Origin: Marchantia polymorpha subsp. ruderalis
Taxonomy: Eukaryota; Streptophyta; Marchantiopsida; Marchantiales; Marchantiaceae
DNA: 64,000 nucleotides
Assembly: GCA_037833965.1 (NCBI GenBank)
Contig: AP031354.1
Coordinates: forward strand, 17,648,001 to 17,712,000
Reading direction: 5' to 3'
Shown here: positions 1 to 8,341 of the stretch, piece by piece
How the letters are laid out: each line of letters opens with the position of its first letter
Position numbering within the stretch: the first letter of the stretch is position 1
Notes under the pieces: model-generated
Seen by the model: only the letters and a program-made list of their open reading frames with translations
What the model was told of the DNA's origin: nothing
Database searches by the model: none
Made by a program: the position numbers and the translations under genes

Positions 1-589
1 CTCGCCGTCTCCACCTTCGTGCGATCCGCCTCCTTCCTGCGATCCTCTTCAATTATCACTAATTGCGATTCGGCTTCAGCACGTTGCGCTCTCAATTCGC
101 CACACTCTGACTGTAACCTGCGGATTAATTCTTCATCCGCCTGCCGTGCGAGCTGACATTGTTCCAACAACCGCGTCTGTCGCACGAGCTCCTCTGACAA
201 AATCCGATTCTGGGCCTGCTCAGAATCGAGTGCTTCCTTGACCTTCACCTGCTCCTTGGTGAGCTCGCCCAGTTTCTCATCCTTCATCTTCTCGGTGTGC
301 TTGTAGAACTTCTGATTAAGCTTGTACTGACCCCACAAGCACTCATGCTTCTCCTTCAAGTCCCTCAACTCCTGGTCCACTCTAGCTAATAGCTTGCTGG
401 TGTGGACTTTAGTGCGAGTCCGCCTGCGCACTAACTCGATGTAAGATCCCGGCTGGAGTGGGTCGGCGTATTTATCGACCTTGCGATCCAAGTACCGCAG
501 CAACGGAATCACCTGCTAAGAGAGCGCCGCCGCCGGCGCCCCAACAATTTCCTCCTCCTCCTCCTCGGTGTCTTCTGCTCCTGACATTT
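1..589 (-). pseudogene. Element B left LTR: C-terminal part of the U3 ORF (interrupted copy)
   Basis: This stretch is nearly identical to 32121-32708 in B's right LTR. It encodes part of the coiled-coil C-terminus of the U3 ORF on the minus strand. The frame is broken by an in-frame TAG at 516-518, where the intact B2 copy has GAG. The rest of the same ORF resumes at 16127 beyond element A. The reading frame continues off the left window edge. It is a broken copy of an uncharacterised LTR-borne gene and is not an independent gene. Confidence 0.85.
585..589. repeat. Target-site duplication of element A, left copy (cattt)
   Basis: The five bases cattt directly precede the LTR terminus TGTAATAACC at 590 and recur at 16122-16126 directly after the other terminus. 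The uninterrupted site at about 32705 has a single cattt, which confirms the insertion boundary. Confidence 0.95.
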
Positions 590-1487
590 TGTAATAACCC
601 ACCAAAGGCTAAAACTGCAGTATGGTGGTAAAAAGATCGAACCCACAGGGACAGAGGCAACACACAGAGTAAAAGTGTCACGTTTAACAGACTTTTGGTA
701 GAGTTTGAATTCTAGGCGACTGTCACTCCCAGAAATACTGTAGTGCTCGACTCGGAGGCTCGACTCGGAGGAGGAACTCAACTCGGAGGATGCTCGGAGG
801 ATGCACGGTACAGCTTGGTCACTCAACACACACACACACACACACCTGAAACTGGCAAAAAGCACAACTCGGAGGTCGGTCAGGACCTCCGCTTCGGATT
901 TCAGGAGGAAAGTGTTTCGCAAGTTCACTCAGAGGTTCTGCAGGAAGTGCCTCCCACTCCGGCTTTTACTGCCCTTCCGCCAGGAACTAGCGGGGGTACC
1001 CGGACTGGACTTCTCACTTCGGAACGAAGCCTCTACGTACGCCGTGGACGTCACCCTCGACTATCACACAAAACGCAGGGAGTGCAGACCCGACTGAGAA
1101 CTTACTGAAAACACGATCCAGTAACACACACACAACCTGAATTACAAACCAAGGTTTACACGAAGTAATGAAACTTCACATTGGCATTCAGGGGAAACTT
1201 CCCGTAGGAGTACAATCAGGATATGTCACTCGAAGGAGTAAGGGGGAACTGTTCAAGTATCTAACTCGCAGCCGGCTCTGAGTATCAGAAATCACCCGCA
1301 GGTGCAGATCCGCACTACTCAAGTCTCTAACCGGGTACTAGCTCTGAACATTCAGCCGAAGGCCTTCAACTACAACATACGGTAACTTCGCTATGCTGCA
1401 GCTTCTCTACGTGGTGCCAGGACCAAAATGCACAAACACGCCAAGAAAGTGAGTTCCTGATCTGCACTTCCGAAACTGGAAGAGTCC

Positions 1488-1504
1488 CAAGGCAAAACGC
1501 CTTG
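1488..1504 (-). promoter_or_regulatory. Hairpin just downstream of the TATA box (left LTR of A)
   Basis: The sense sequence is CAAGGC, loop GTTTT, GCCTTG, a perfect 6-bp stem. In element B copies the stem is CCAGGC/GCCTGG with the same loop, so one base pair has changed on both sides. It ends about where transcription should begin. Confidence 0.6.
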
Positions 1505-1509
1505 ATCTA

Positions 1510-1516
1510 CTTTATA
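1510..1516 (-). promoter_or_regulatory. TATA box of the LTR promoter (left LTR of A)
   Basis: TATAAAG lies on the minus strand about 35 bases after the U3 ORF stop. A TATA box sits at the same place in the other complete LTRs (12171-12177, 28524-28530, 31738-31744, 37858-37864). The expected start is roughly 25-32 bases downstream, which would define the U3/R boundary. Confidence 0.7.
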
Positions 1517-1549
1517 CTCTCAAAAGATCCTAACTAGCACTACGCTATC

Positions 1550-4105
1550 CTATCTACCACTCGCAGCATCTGCGCGAAACCAAACTACTCTACTGCACTC
1601 AGCAGATCCGGTGCTGCGCCTCCTGCGCGCCGGACTGCTCCGCGTACTATCTCTACCTTGCCAGTCTTCCGACCGGCTGCGTAACCCCAGGCGTCGGAGC
1701 GCTGCAGTGACTTCCGACTGCAAGTGCGCCATAGTGTCGCGCGCACCCGACAAGAAAGTTTCTAATTTTCTTGCCACTCGCCGCCGACTCCGACTATCAC
1801 CTTCCGTCAAGGCCGCCGCCCGAAGCTCGAACTCCCGGAGTGTAACCCTCTCTTGAGCTGCCACCTCCCAATGGGTGTATCCGTTTAGACAACGAGTCAC
1901 CCGTGCCGCCAACTCTCCTCGTGCCCTGCAGCTGCTCTCCACCTCTGCCAGCTGCATTTCTAAATCCGCACGTTGTGCCCTCAAATCCGAGCACTCGGTT
2001 TGCAAGTTGCACAACAACTCCTCATCCTCCTTGCGGGCTCTTTGACTTTCCTCTAAGGCGCGCGTCTGGCGCGCAAGCTCGGCTGCTAGGACTTTGTTCT
2101 GTCTCCGCTCCTCCTGCAGTTCCGACTCGATCTTTGCCCGTATTAGTTCGGCCTCCGCCTGACTCTTCGTCGCCGCATCCTCCTTCTGCTGCTGCAAGGC
2201 TTGGTACAGCTTCTGGGTGACCGCCAGGTGTTGTCGGAGGGCGGTGTTCCTTTCCACATATACTTGGCAACTAGAGGCCCACTTTGCCACCTTGATCCTC
2301 GTCCTTCGCCTGATAGTCTCCACATAAGACTGCGGTTTTAAGGCACTTCCGTATTTGGATGTCTTGCGATCCAGATATCGCAGGAGTGGAACTATCTGTT
2401 CGCACAGCACCCCTGTTGGCGTTTTCTGCACCGAATCCTCTTCTTGTTCTTCCGAGCTCGTCTCATCCTCAGTCTCGAGGATCTCAGTTGCCACCGAATC
2501 CCTTGGCGACTCCCTGGAACTGTGGCGCGCAGCAGCTTCTGCTGCGACTGCTGCTCCACTGCCTGCTAAAATATCCAGGGCAGTGGGAGATCCCACTGCT
2601 TGAGCCCCTGTTCCGGCTCGATCTTCGGTTTGTGAAGGGGTCGACGCCGCAGTGACTTTTGTCACTCTTGCACCGCCCGCTTCTGCTGCCTGTCCTTCCG
2701 GCGCAATCTGCGCGGAAGGTGTCCTTGCTGAAGGTGCGTCCGCCGAAGGCGTCCGCACACTGGTCGTTGGCTCCATCCGTCTCGCAGTCGGCGAATCCGG
2801 CTGACTCTCTGTTGTCCGACTCGCAGTCGGCCGACCAGCAGTTGTCCGACTGGGAGTCGGATACACCCTGCGCGTCTTGACTCCACTTGGCCTGCTTGTT
2901 GGGGGCGTTCTTCCAGAAGTGCCTTCCGCCGAAGACGACCCTCTGAGGATTGTTGGCTCGTCAGCCAAACTCTCTTCTGCTTCCGGCCTGCTGTCCGGTT
3001 CAACGCGCCGTTCAGTTGGCCTTCCTCCCGCTTGTCGACCTTCAGTCATCCGACTCGCAGTCGGCCGGCTGTCAGTCCTTCCATCTCCTCCCGAAGGCCG
3101 TGGTGCCTTCTGTGCAGAGGTTTCTGCCGTCTTCCCTAGGACCTGAGCAATTATCTCTTCCTGTGTGAGATTCCGCCGGGTCGGAGTTCGCCTGGTCTCC
3201 TCAGTAACAGTTGGCATTCTGCGTGCCCTCTGTTTTGGTCGACTGTGAGGCTCGGGGGTGGGCCGACCACGAGTCGGCGCAGCTGGTACTTCCGGCTGCT
3301 TGTCCTCAGGTCTCTCATCCCACTTCCGCTTGCGCGGAATGCGCTCACTTCGACGTTCTTCTGCTGCTCTGGCTGGAGCCGGAGCCGGAGGCGTACTGGC
3401 AGGTTCCTCGTCCGGATCCGTGTCTACTTCGGCCTCCCTCGAATATCTACCTGGATAAGACCGGCTCAGCTGCGGAAACCGAGTTTTCTCAGCATTCGTC
3501 AAACATCCCATCGCCCGGTAAAACACGATTAAGTAAGGCGATAGATGATTGAGCGTTCCTCCCCTCTCTTCTTGCGCATGTTGGCGCGTCACCTTCCACA
3601 GGAGCCGTGCCCAATGCACCGGAGCTCCTGACAACACTAGCTCCACGAACTCTACCTGCCAACCATGCATGTAAGCGGTCTTGGTCGGCTGCAATATCTG
3701 CAGCAATGCTGTCGCGACATTTCTCCGCAATCGATCCTTGTAATCCCGAGTCCGGAAACCGTTCTTGGGATGTCTAGCCACCTTGAAGAGCTCATTGTAA
3801 GAGACTTCTTCCTCCTGGGACACTTTCACGCTGTCGGCCTCGAAGAGGAGATCCCCTTCCTCGCCGGCACACCTGCCCAACACCTGCGCCCAATTGCAAA
3901 TTTCCCATCTCTCTGGGTGTGGGCGAAATCCGCGAGAAGGCTTGTGTCTCTCTTGCAGATACTCGCGCACCATCTCCGGACACGTCCAATTCCACCCCCA
4001 GAGGAGAAAATCGAGCTTCAGCCTCGTCAGCACATCTTGAAATGCGCGTAGACCGATCTGCGGCACCCTGAGTGGAGACACTCGTAGTTGGGGAACCTTC
4101 GACAT
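1550..4105 (-). CDS. U3-encoded ORF of element A (left LTR), uncharacterised 851-aa protein
   Basis: I do not recognise this family. The ORF lies wholly inside the LTR, in the transcription direction of gag-pol. I start at the ATG at 4105; the frame extends to a GTG at 4123 without a better start. Residues about 1-210 form a compact domain shared with the B and C copies, with the landmarks GLRAF, KLDFLLWGWN, TRDYKDR, HWA, RQHA and GGTLNHLSP. Residues about 210-560 are rich in Pro, Arg, Ser and Thr and look disordered. Residues about 570-760 contain RYLDRK and long heptad-like Glu/Lys/Gln/Leu stretches typical of a coiled coil. No membrane segment or signal peptide is visible. In the genomic RNA this copy would be the 3'-terminal cistron after pol. 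A capsid-associated, nucleic-acid-binding or regulatory role is possible but unproven. Confidence 0.75.
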   Translation of the reverse strand: MSKVPQLRVSPLRVPQIGLRAFQDVLTRLKLDFLLWGWNWTCPEMVREYLQERHKPSRGFRPHPERWEICNWAQVLGRCAGEEGDLLFEADSVKVSQEEEVSYNELFKVARHPKNGFRTRDYKDRLRRNVATALLQILQPTKTAYMHGWQVEFVELVLSGAPVHWARLLWKVTRQHAQEERGGTLNHLSPYLIVFYRAMGCLTNAEKTRFPQLSRSYPGRYSREAEVDTDPDEEPASTPPAPAPARAAEERRSERIPRKRKWDERPEDKQPEVPAAPTRGRPTPEPHSRPKQRARRMPTVTEETRRTPTRRNLTQEEIIAQVLGKTAETSAQKAPRPSGGDGRTDSRPTASRMTEGRQAGGRPTERRVEPDSRPEAEESLADEPTILRGSSSAEGTSGRTPPTSRPSGVKTRRVYPTPSRTTAGRPTASRTTESQPDSPTARRMEPTTSVRTPSADAPSARTPSAQIAPEGQAAEAGGARVTKVTAASTPSQTEDRAGTGAQAVGSPTALDILAGSGAAVAAEAAARHSSRESPRDSVATEILETEDETSSEEQEEDSVQKTPTGVLCEQIVPLLRYLDRKTSKYGSALKPQSYVETIRRRTRIKVAKWASSCQVYVERNTALRQHLAVTQKLYQALQQQKEDAATKSQAEAELIRAKIESELQEERRQNKVLAAELARQTRALEESQRARKEDEELLCNLQTECSDLRAQRADLEMQLAEVESSCRARGELAARVTRCLNGYTHWEVAAQERVTLREFELRAAALTEGDSRSRRRVARKLETFLSGARDTMAHLQSEVTAALRRLGLRSRSEDWQGRDSTRSSPARRRRSTGSAECSRVVWFRADAASGR

Positions 4106-5460
4106 TGCGTTGCCTGCACACACAAACGTTCTCCCTTTCGCTCACTCTCTCACAATCGCCACTGCGCGTCGGCCACTCAAGCACTGACTGCTCACTCTCT
4201 CTGCGCTCGTTCAAGATCGCTACTCCCAATTCTTTCAAGGTCCGCCAAGATCCTTGTGCAACTCGTCTCCGCACTCTCTACTCTCACTGGAGGTCGCTCC
4301 GCCCTTCCGCGTAATCTTGGAACTGGAAATTGCAAAGTCAAGAATGAGAGAATGAGACTGGAGCGCAGTCTTTTCTTCTCCGATTTCAAGAACGTCCAAC
4401 GTTCTTACTGGTTGCAACGTACGCAGCCGGCTATACGGCTTAACGGTTCGCCCTTTGCATGCGCGAATTCACGTCTCCGCATTGCGCGCATTCGCATGCT
4501 TAAACGTTGAATTCTCCCGCCGCCGCCACCTTCCGGACTCGAGTCCGCTGCAGGGTATACGTCGGCCCTGTTGTCTTTTCCTAACCCGCCCTTCTCCGGA
4601 GGCGTGTCGCCGCTGGTGCGTTCATTATCCGTCGGCGCCTTGCTGGAGGCGCACATCCAGCCGGAGCGAATTACGCCGGCGCGCAGTCGTACCGCCTATT
4701 TTGTCCTTTATGCCTCGTCCGTTGCTGCCAGCGCATATCCGTCAGCGCAACTCATGCCAGCGCATCCGGCCGTCAGCGCCACGTCGGAGGCGTACATCCG
4801 ACCGGCGCTTTCCTTCCATGAACAGCCGCCAAGGGCGCTTCCGACTCTGAGTTGGTTTCCTCCTGTGAGCGCGCGATTCCGCCGAAGGCGCATCGCTGAG
4901 GGCGTACGGGAATCCTTTCCGGCTGTGAACCCTAGCGCGAACGGCGCATGTCCGGCTACGAGTTTTCCGACGCTCATAACTTCTCCATTCCTGATCCATC
5001 TCCGGCGCTCTTGGACTCGTTAGAACGAGCGTCCCGAGCTCTTCCTAATGCAACTTCAACCAACTGGATCTACCGTGTATCCCGATTGTTATGAAGGTTT
5101 TCCCTTTCCGCGCTAGCGGCGCTTCGCCGAAGGCGCACTCATGGTCGGATGCCTTTAGAGGTCCGGGCCCTTCTCCTGACGTCTTTAGCAAAACCTCCTC
5201 CTGAGGTGTCTGCGCCGGAAGCGTAGCTTCCTTATACGCTAGAGGCGCGTGAGTAGAGACATCTCAAAAAGGAGCTTTTGCCGAAGGCGCCGAAGACGTT
5301 GGCGTTGGTACATCCGACTACGTGATTCTTTGTGCCCTCGTGACGATCTCAGCAATCCACTCTATTTAGCGTACCCTTCTCTAGCTACAAACACTGCTTT
5401 GGTACTAGTTTTCTAAAATTGTTTAAATTCTGCAAAAAAAACAAAAAGTGTGTTACCACA

Positions 5461-5473
5461 TGCCCCCCTCCTC
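5461..5473 (-). other. Polypurine tract of element A
   Basis: The sense sequence GAGGAGGGGGGCA abuts the 3' LTR start TGTGG. Such a purine run primes plus-strand DNA synthesis. The same tract is found in element B at 19580-19592. Positions 5474-5497 are a short conserved spacer after the pol stop. Confidence 0.9.
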
Positions 5474-5497
5474 AATTGTGAGCGCCCACGCGAACAT

Positions 5498-8338
5498 TTA
5501 CACGTGGTATTTCTTCAGACGCCATCCGTTCACGCGGGTGCCTAACCATTCTCCCGTGAGTTCTGCGAGTTGGATGGATCCATTTGGAAAAACTTCTATC
5601 ACCTTGTAAGGTCCCATCCACCGCAAGTGGAGCTTGCCTGGAAATCTAGCATGTCTGCTATCGTATAGCAGAGCCAAATCGCCCTTCTCCAGCAGTACTG
5701 GTTTGAGCCTTCGATCGTACTTCTCCTTCCGCCTGAGTTGTAATTGCTTTGTCCGATCTTCGGCCTCTTGACGTCTTTCCTTCAGTGCCATTACCTCTTG
5801 CAGTCGATATGCCTGACTTTCTTCCGCGTCCAGCCTTCTCTGATCTAAGGTCCTCTTGGTAGGTATCTCGAATTCGATGGGTAAGATCGGATGCTGCCCA
5901 TAAACGAGGAAGTAAGGTGTTTGCCTGGTGGTGACTTTTTCTGCCGTTCTATATGCCCATAAGGCGGCCGGTAGCTTGGTGTCCCAGTCATGAGCATGGT
6001 TTACAGTCACTTTGAGGAGTATCTTACAGAGTAATCCATTGGACTTCTCTGTCAGACCATTTGCCTTGGGGTTGTATGGAGTAGTCTTCCGATGCTTAAT
6101 CTGGAAGTGCCGCGTCAAACTTTCTATCACCTGATTCAGAAAGTGCGTTCCTCTGTCACTGACTATTTCTAGGGGGCACCCGTAGCGTGTGATGATGGAT
6201 TCAAATAGGAACCGTGCTACTGCGGCTGCGTCGTCGTGCCTTGTGGCTTCTGCCTCCACCATCTTGGTCGCATAGTCTGTTGCTACCAATATGTAGCGCC
6301 TGCGCGTGCCTTTAGTGACAGGTTGTATTGGTCCCACGAAGTCGATCCCCCATTTTTCAAATGGTGCCAATGGCATGATTGGTGTAAGAGGCCATCTCGT
6401 GGTCGGAGTCGGCCTTCCCGTCCTCTGGCAGCTGTCGCATTTGCGAACGTAGTCGTGTACATCTTTGAACATCGTCGGCCACCAGTATCCTGCATTCACA
6501 ATTTTGGTCACTGTATTTCTGGTGGCGTAGTGACCACCAGCGTCTTCTGTGTGCATGGCTTTTACAACTCGCGGTACTTCAGACTCCTCTAGACATCTGC
6601 ACAACCTCTCGTCTGCCATTTTCTTGAACAAGACCCCCTGTTGAAGCTGGTAAGGTCCCGCTTTATGAACGAAGACTGTGCGCTGCTCCGCATCCAATCC
6701 TTCCGGACATTGGAGTGTGAGCAGAAACCTGTATAAGTCCGCGTACCTGGACTCATGGCTGGCGGACAACTGAAAAAGTTGTTCGTCGGGAAAATCATCC
6801 ACTACTTCCTCTTCTATGGGTTCGGTCCATAGTCGGGAGAGGTAGTCCGCGTTCTCATGGTGAACGCCTTTCCGTGTCTGTACAGTATAGGTGAATTCCT
6901 GTAGCAGTAGCACCCACCTGGCAATTCGTCCGGACAGATCCGCCTTCTTCACCAGGTGCTGTAAGGCGTAATGATCTACATGAAACACGAACTCATAGCA
7001 GATCAAATAATGTCGGAACTTCTTGCAGGAGTACACCATTCCCAACGCCTCCCTCTCAGTTGTCGTGTACTTCTTCTCTGCTGCTGACAACTGACGACTC
7101 GCGAAGTAAATCGGGTAGTCTTTCTTGTTGTCGTCCTTCTGACTGAGAACCACCCCGATTGCAAACGCCGACGTGTCTACATAGACATGGAAAGGTCTGT
7201 TCCAATCCGGACTTCTCAGAACCGGAGCAGTCGTCAGTTTGGCTTTGAGCGTTTCAAAGGCCAGCTGTTGCTCCTTGCCCCACACATAGGGTTCATCCTT
7301 CTTAAGCAGCTTCGTCAGATCGGCTGCCAAGATGGCATACATATTTATGAACCTTCTGTAATAACCTACATGGCCAAGGAAGGCCCTCAACTCACGCAGA
7401 TTCGTTGGCGGCTGCAGTTCGAGAATAATCTTCACCTTCTCTACATCCACTGCAATGCCATCGGACGAAACTCGGTGCCCCAGCAGGATTCCGCTGGTCA
7501 TGAAGAAAAAACATTTCTCAGGGTGTAAGGACAAGCTGCTTTCCCTACACCTGTCGAACGTTTGCCGAAGATGGTTAAGGTGCTCCGACCTCTTACCGAA
7601 GACACAAAAGTCGTCGATGAAAATTTCTAGGAACTTCCTCAGGTGCTCTTGGAAAATGTTTGTCATCATCCGCTGGAACGTCGCTGGCGCGTTGCACAGA
7701 CCGAACGGCATCTTGTGATAAGCATAGGTTCCCCAGTCGGTCGTGAAGGTTGTTTTGTCCTTGTCCTGTTCCCTGATGGACACCTGGTTGTAGCCGGAAA
7801 ATCCGTCTAGGAAACTGTAGCATTCATGCCCTGCTACATGGTCCAGAATAGAGTCCGTAAAAGGAAGAGGGTGATGGTCCTTCCGCGTTGCTGCGTTCAG
7901 CTTTCTGAAGTCCTGACACACCCGGATCTTACCCGTCAGTTTCTTGGGCACGATCACGATAGGCGACACCCACTCGCTACTAAGTACCGGGTAGATGATT
8001 CCTGCGCTCAGGTACTTATCGATTTCGTCCTTCACCAATAATGAATATTTTGGGTTGAGCCTGTATTGGCGTTGGCGAACCGGAACTGCCTCGTCCAACA
8101 AGTCGATTCTGTGCTCTCCATACCTTGCAGGTATGCCTTTCATGTCTTCAATCTTCCATGCGAAGACATCCTCATACTGGCGAAGAAACGCCTGTACCCT
8201 GTTCAACTCTTCTCCTTGTACCTGGCTTGACACCTTCAAGCCTTTACCTGGACTGAGCTGCAGTTCGCAGCAATCACTCGGGTCAACAATCCCCTCTGTG
8301 TGACTGATCTCGCTTCTGCCCAGTCCGGCTGCTAGTTG
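5498..8338 (-). CDS. pol: Element A pol: reverse transcriptase, RNase H and integrase
   Basis: This is the second part of the gag-pol frame. It is open directly after the gag TAG (8339-8341) with no own ATG near its beginning, so it is probably made by readthrough. Counting from the CAA at 8338, RT carries CQDFRKLN and the catalytic FIDD at about residues 239-242. RNase H carries YVDTSAFAIG near 385 and TEREALG. Integrase has an HHCC zinc module at about 594-635, then catalytic Asp in GIDFVGP (about 663), Asp in SDRGTHF (about 725) and Glu in TEKSNG (about 762) with D-35-E spacing. A GPY motif (RWMGPYK) lies near 903. The protein ends shortly after VNGWRLKKY and has no chromodomain. The frame is intact, with every catalytic residue I looked for present. 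Confidence 0.95.
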   Translation of the reverse strand, partial: QLAAGLGRSEISHTEGIVDPSDCCELQLSPGKGLKVSSQVQGEELNRVQAFLRQYEDVFAWKIEDMKGIPARYGEHRIDLLDEAVPVRQRQYRLNPKYSLLVKDEIDKYLSAGIIYPVLSSEWVSPIVIVPKKLTGKIRVCQDFRKLNAATRKDHHPLPFTDSILDHVAGHECYSFLDGFSGYNQVSIREQDKDKTTFTTDWGTYAYHKMPFGLCNAPATFQRMMTNIFQEHLRKFLEIFIDDFCVFGKRSEHLNHLRQTFDRCRESSLSLHPEKCFFFMTSGILLGHRVSSDGIAVDVEKVKIILELQPPTNLRELRAFLGHVGYYRRFINMYAILAADLTKLLKKDEPYVWGKEQQLAFETLKAKLTTAPVLRSPDWNRPFHVYVDTSAFAIGVVLSQKDDNKKDYPIYFASRQLSAAEKKYTTTEREALGMVYSCKKFRHYLICYEFVFHVDHYALQHLVKKADLSGRIARWVLLLQEFTYTVQTRKGVHHENADYLSRLWTEPIEEEVVDDFPDEQLFQLSASHESRYADLYRFLLTLQCPEGLDAEQRTVFVHKAGPYQLQQGVLFKKMADERLCRCLEESEVPRVVKAMHTEDAGGHYATRNTVTKIVNAGYWWPTMFKDVHDYVRKCDSCQRTGRPTPTTRWPLTPIMPLAPFEKWGIDFVGPIQPVTKGTRRRYILVATDYATKMVEAEATRHDDAAAVARFLFESIITRYGCPLEIVSDRGTHFLNQVIESLTRHFQIKHRKTTPYNPKANGLTEKSNGLLCKILLKVTVNHAHDWDTKLPAALWAYRTAEKVTTRQTPYFLVYGQHPILPIEFEIPTKRTLDQRRLDAEESQAYRLQEVMALKERRQEAEDRTKQLQLRRKEKYDRRLKPVLLEKGDLALLYDSRHARFPGKLHLRWMGPYKVIEVFPNGSIQLAELTGEWLGTRVNGWRLKKYHV

Positions 8339-8341
8339 CTA
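8333..8341 (-). promoter_or_regulatory. Gag-pol stop-codon readthrough site (TAG CAA CTA)
   Basis: gag ends in TAG and pol continues in the same frame. The context TAG-CAA-CTA fits the tobamovirus-type leaky-stop consensus UAG-CAR-YYA. Element B has TAG-CAA-TTA at the same place, a synonymous change that keeps the consensus. Readthrough is inferred and was not observed. Confidence 0.75.

Larger units (their letters stand above)
590..5460 (-). repeat. Element A left (3') LTR, 4,871 bp
   Basis: The LTR is bounded by TG and CA on the plus strand. In sense orientation it starts TGTGGTAACAC at 5460 and ends GGTTATTACA at 590. Sense order is about 1.36 kb of GC-rich U3 without a recognised gene (5460-4106), the U3 ORF (4105-1550), a TATA box (1516-1510) and roughly 0.9 kb of R-U5 (to 590). 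R-U5 holds a (CA)n run near 828-845. U3 is dense in short palindromes with the core GCCGAAGGC. Confidence 0.95.

Noticed and set aside
3792..4274. 160-aa frame overlapping the start of the element A U3 ORF (repeated at 14453-14935)
   Set aside because: It overlaps the conserved N-terminal domain in another frame, has no equivalent in B or C, and its start is upstream low-complexity sequence.
5498..8239. Pol as an independent ORF starting at the TTG codon at 8239
   Set aside because: The frame is open from the gag TAG onward, the upstream 34 codons are similar in B, and no ATG is suitably placed, so in-frame readthrough fits better.
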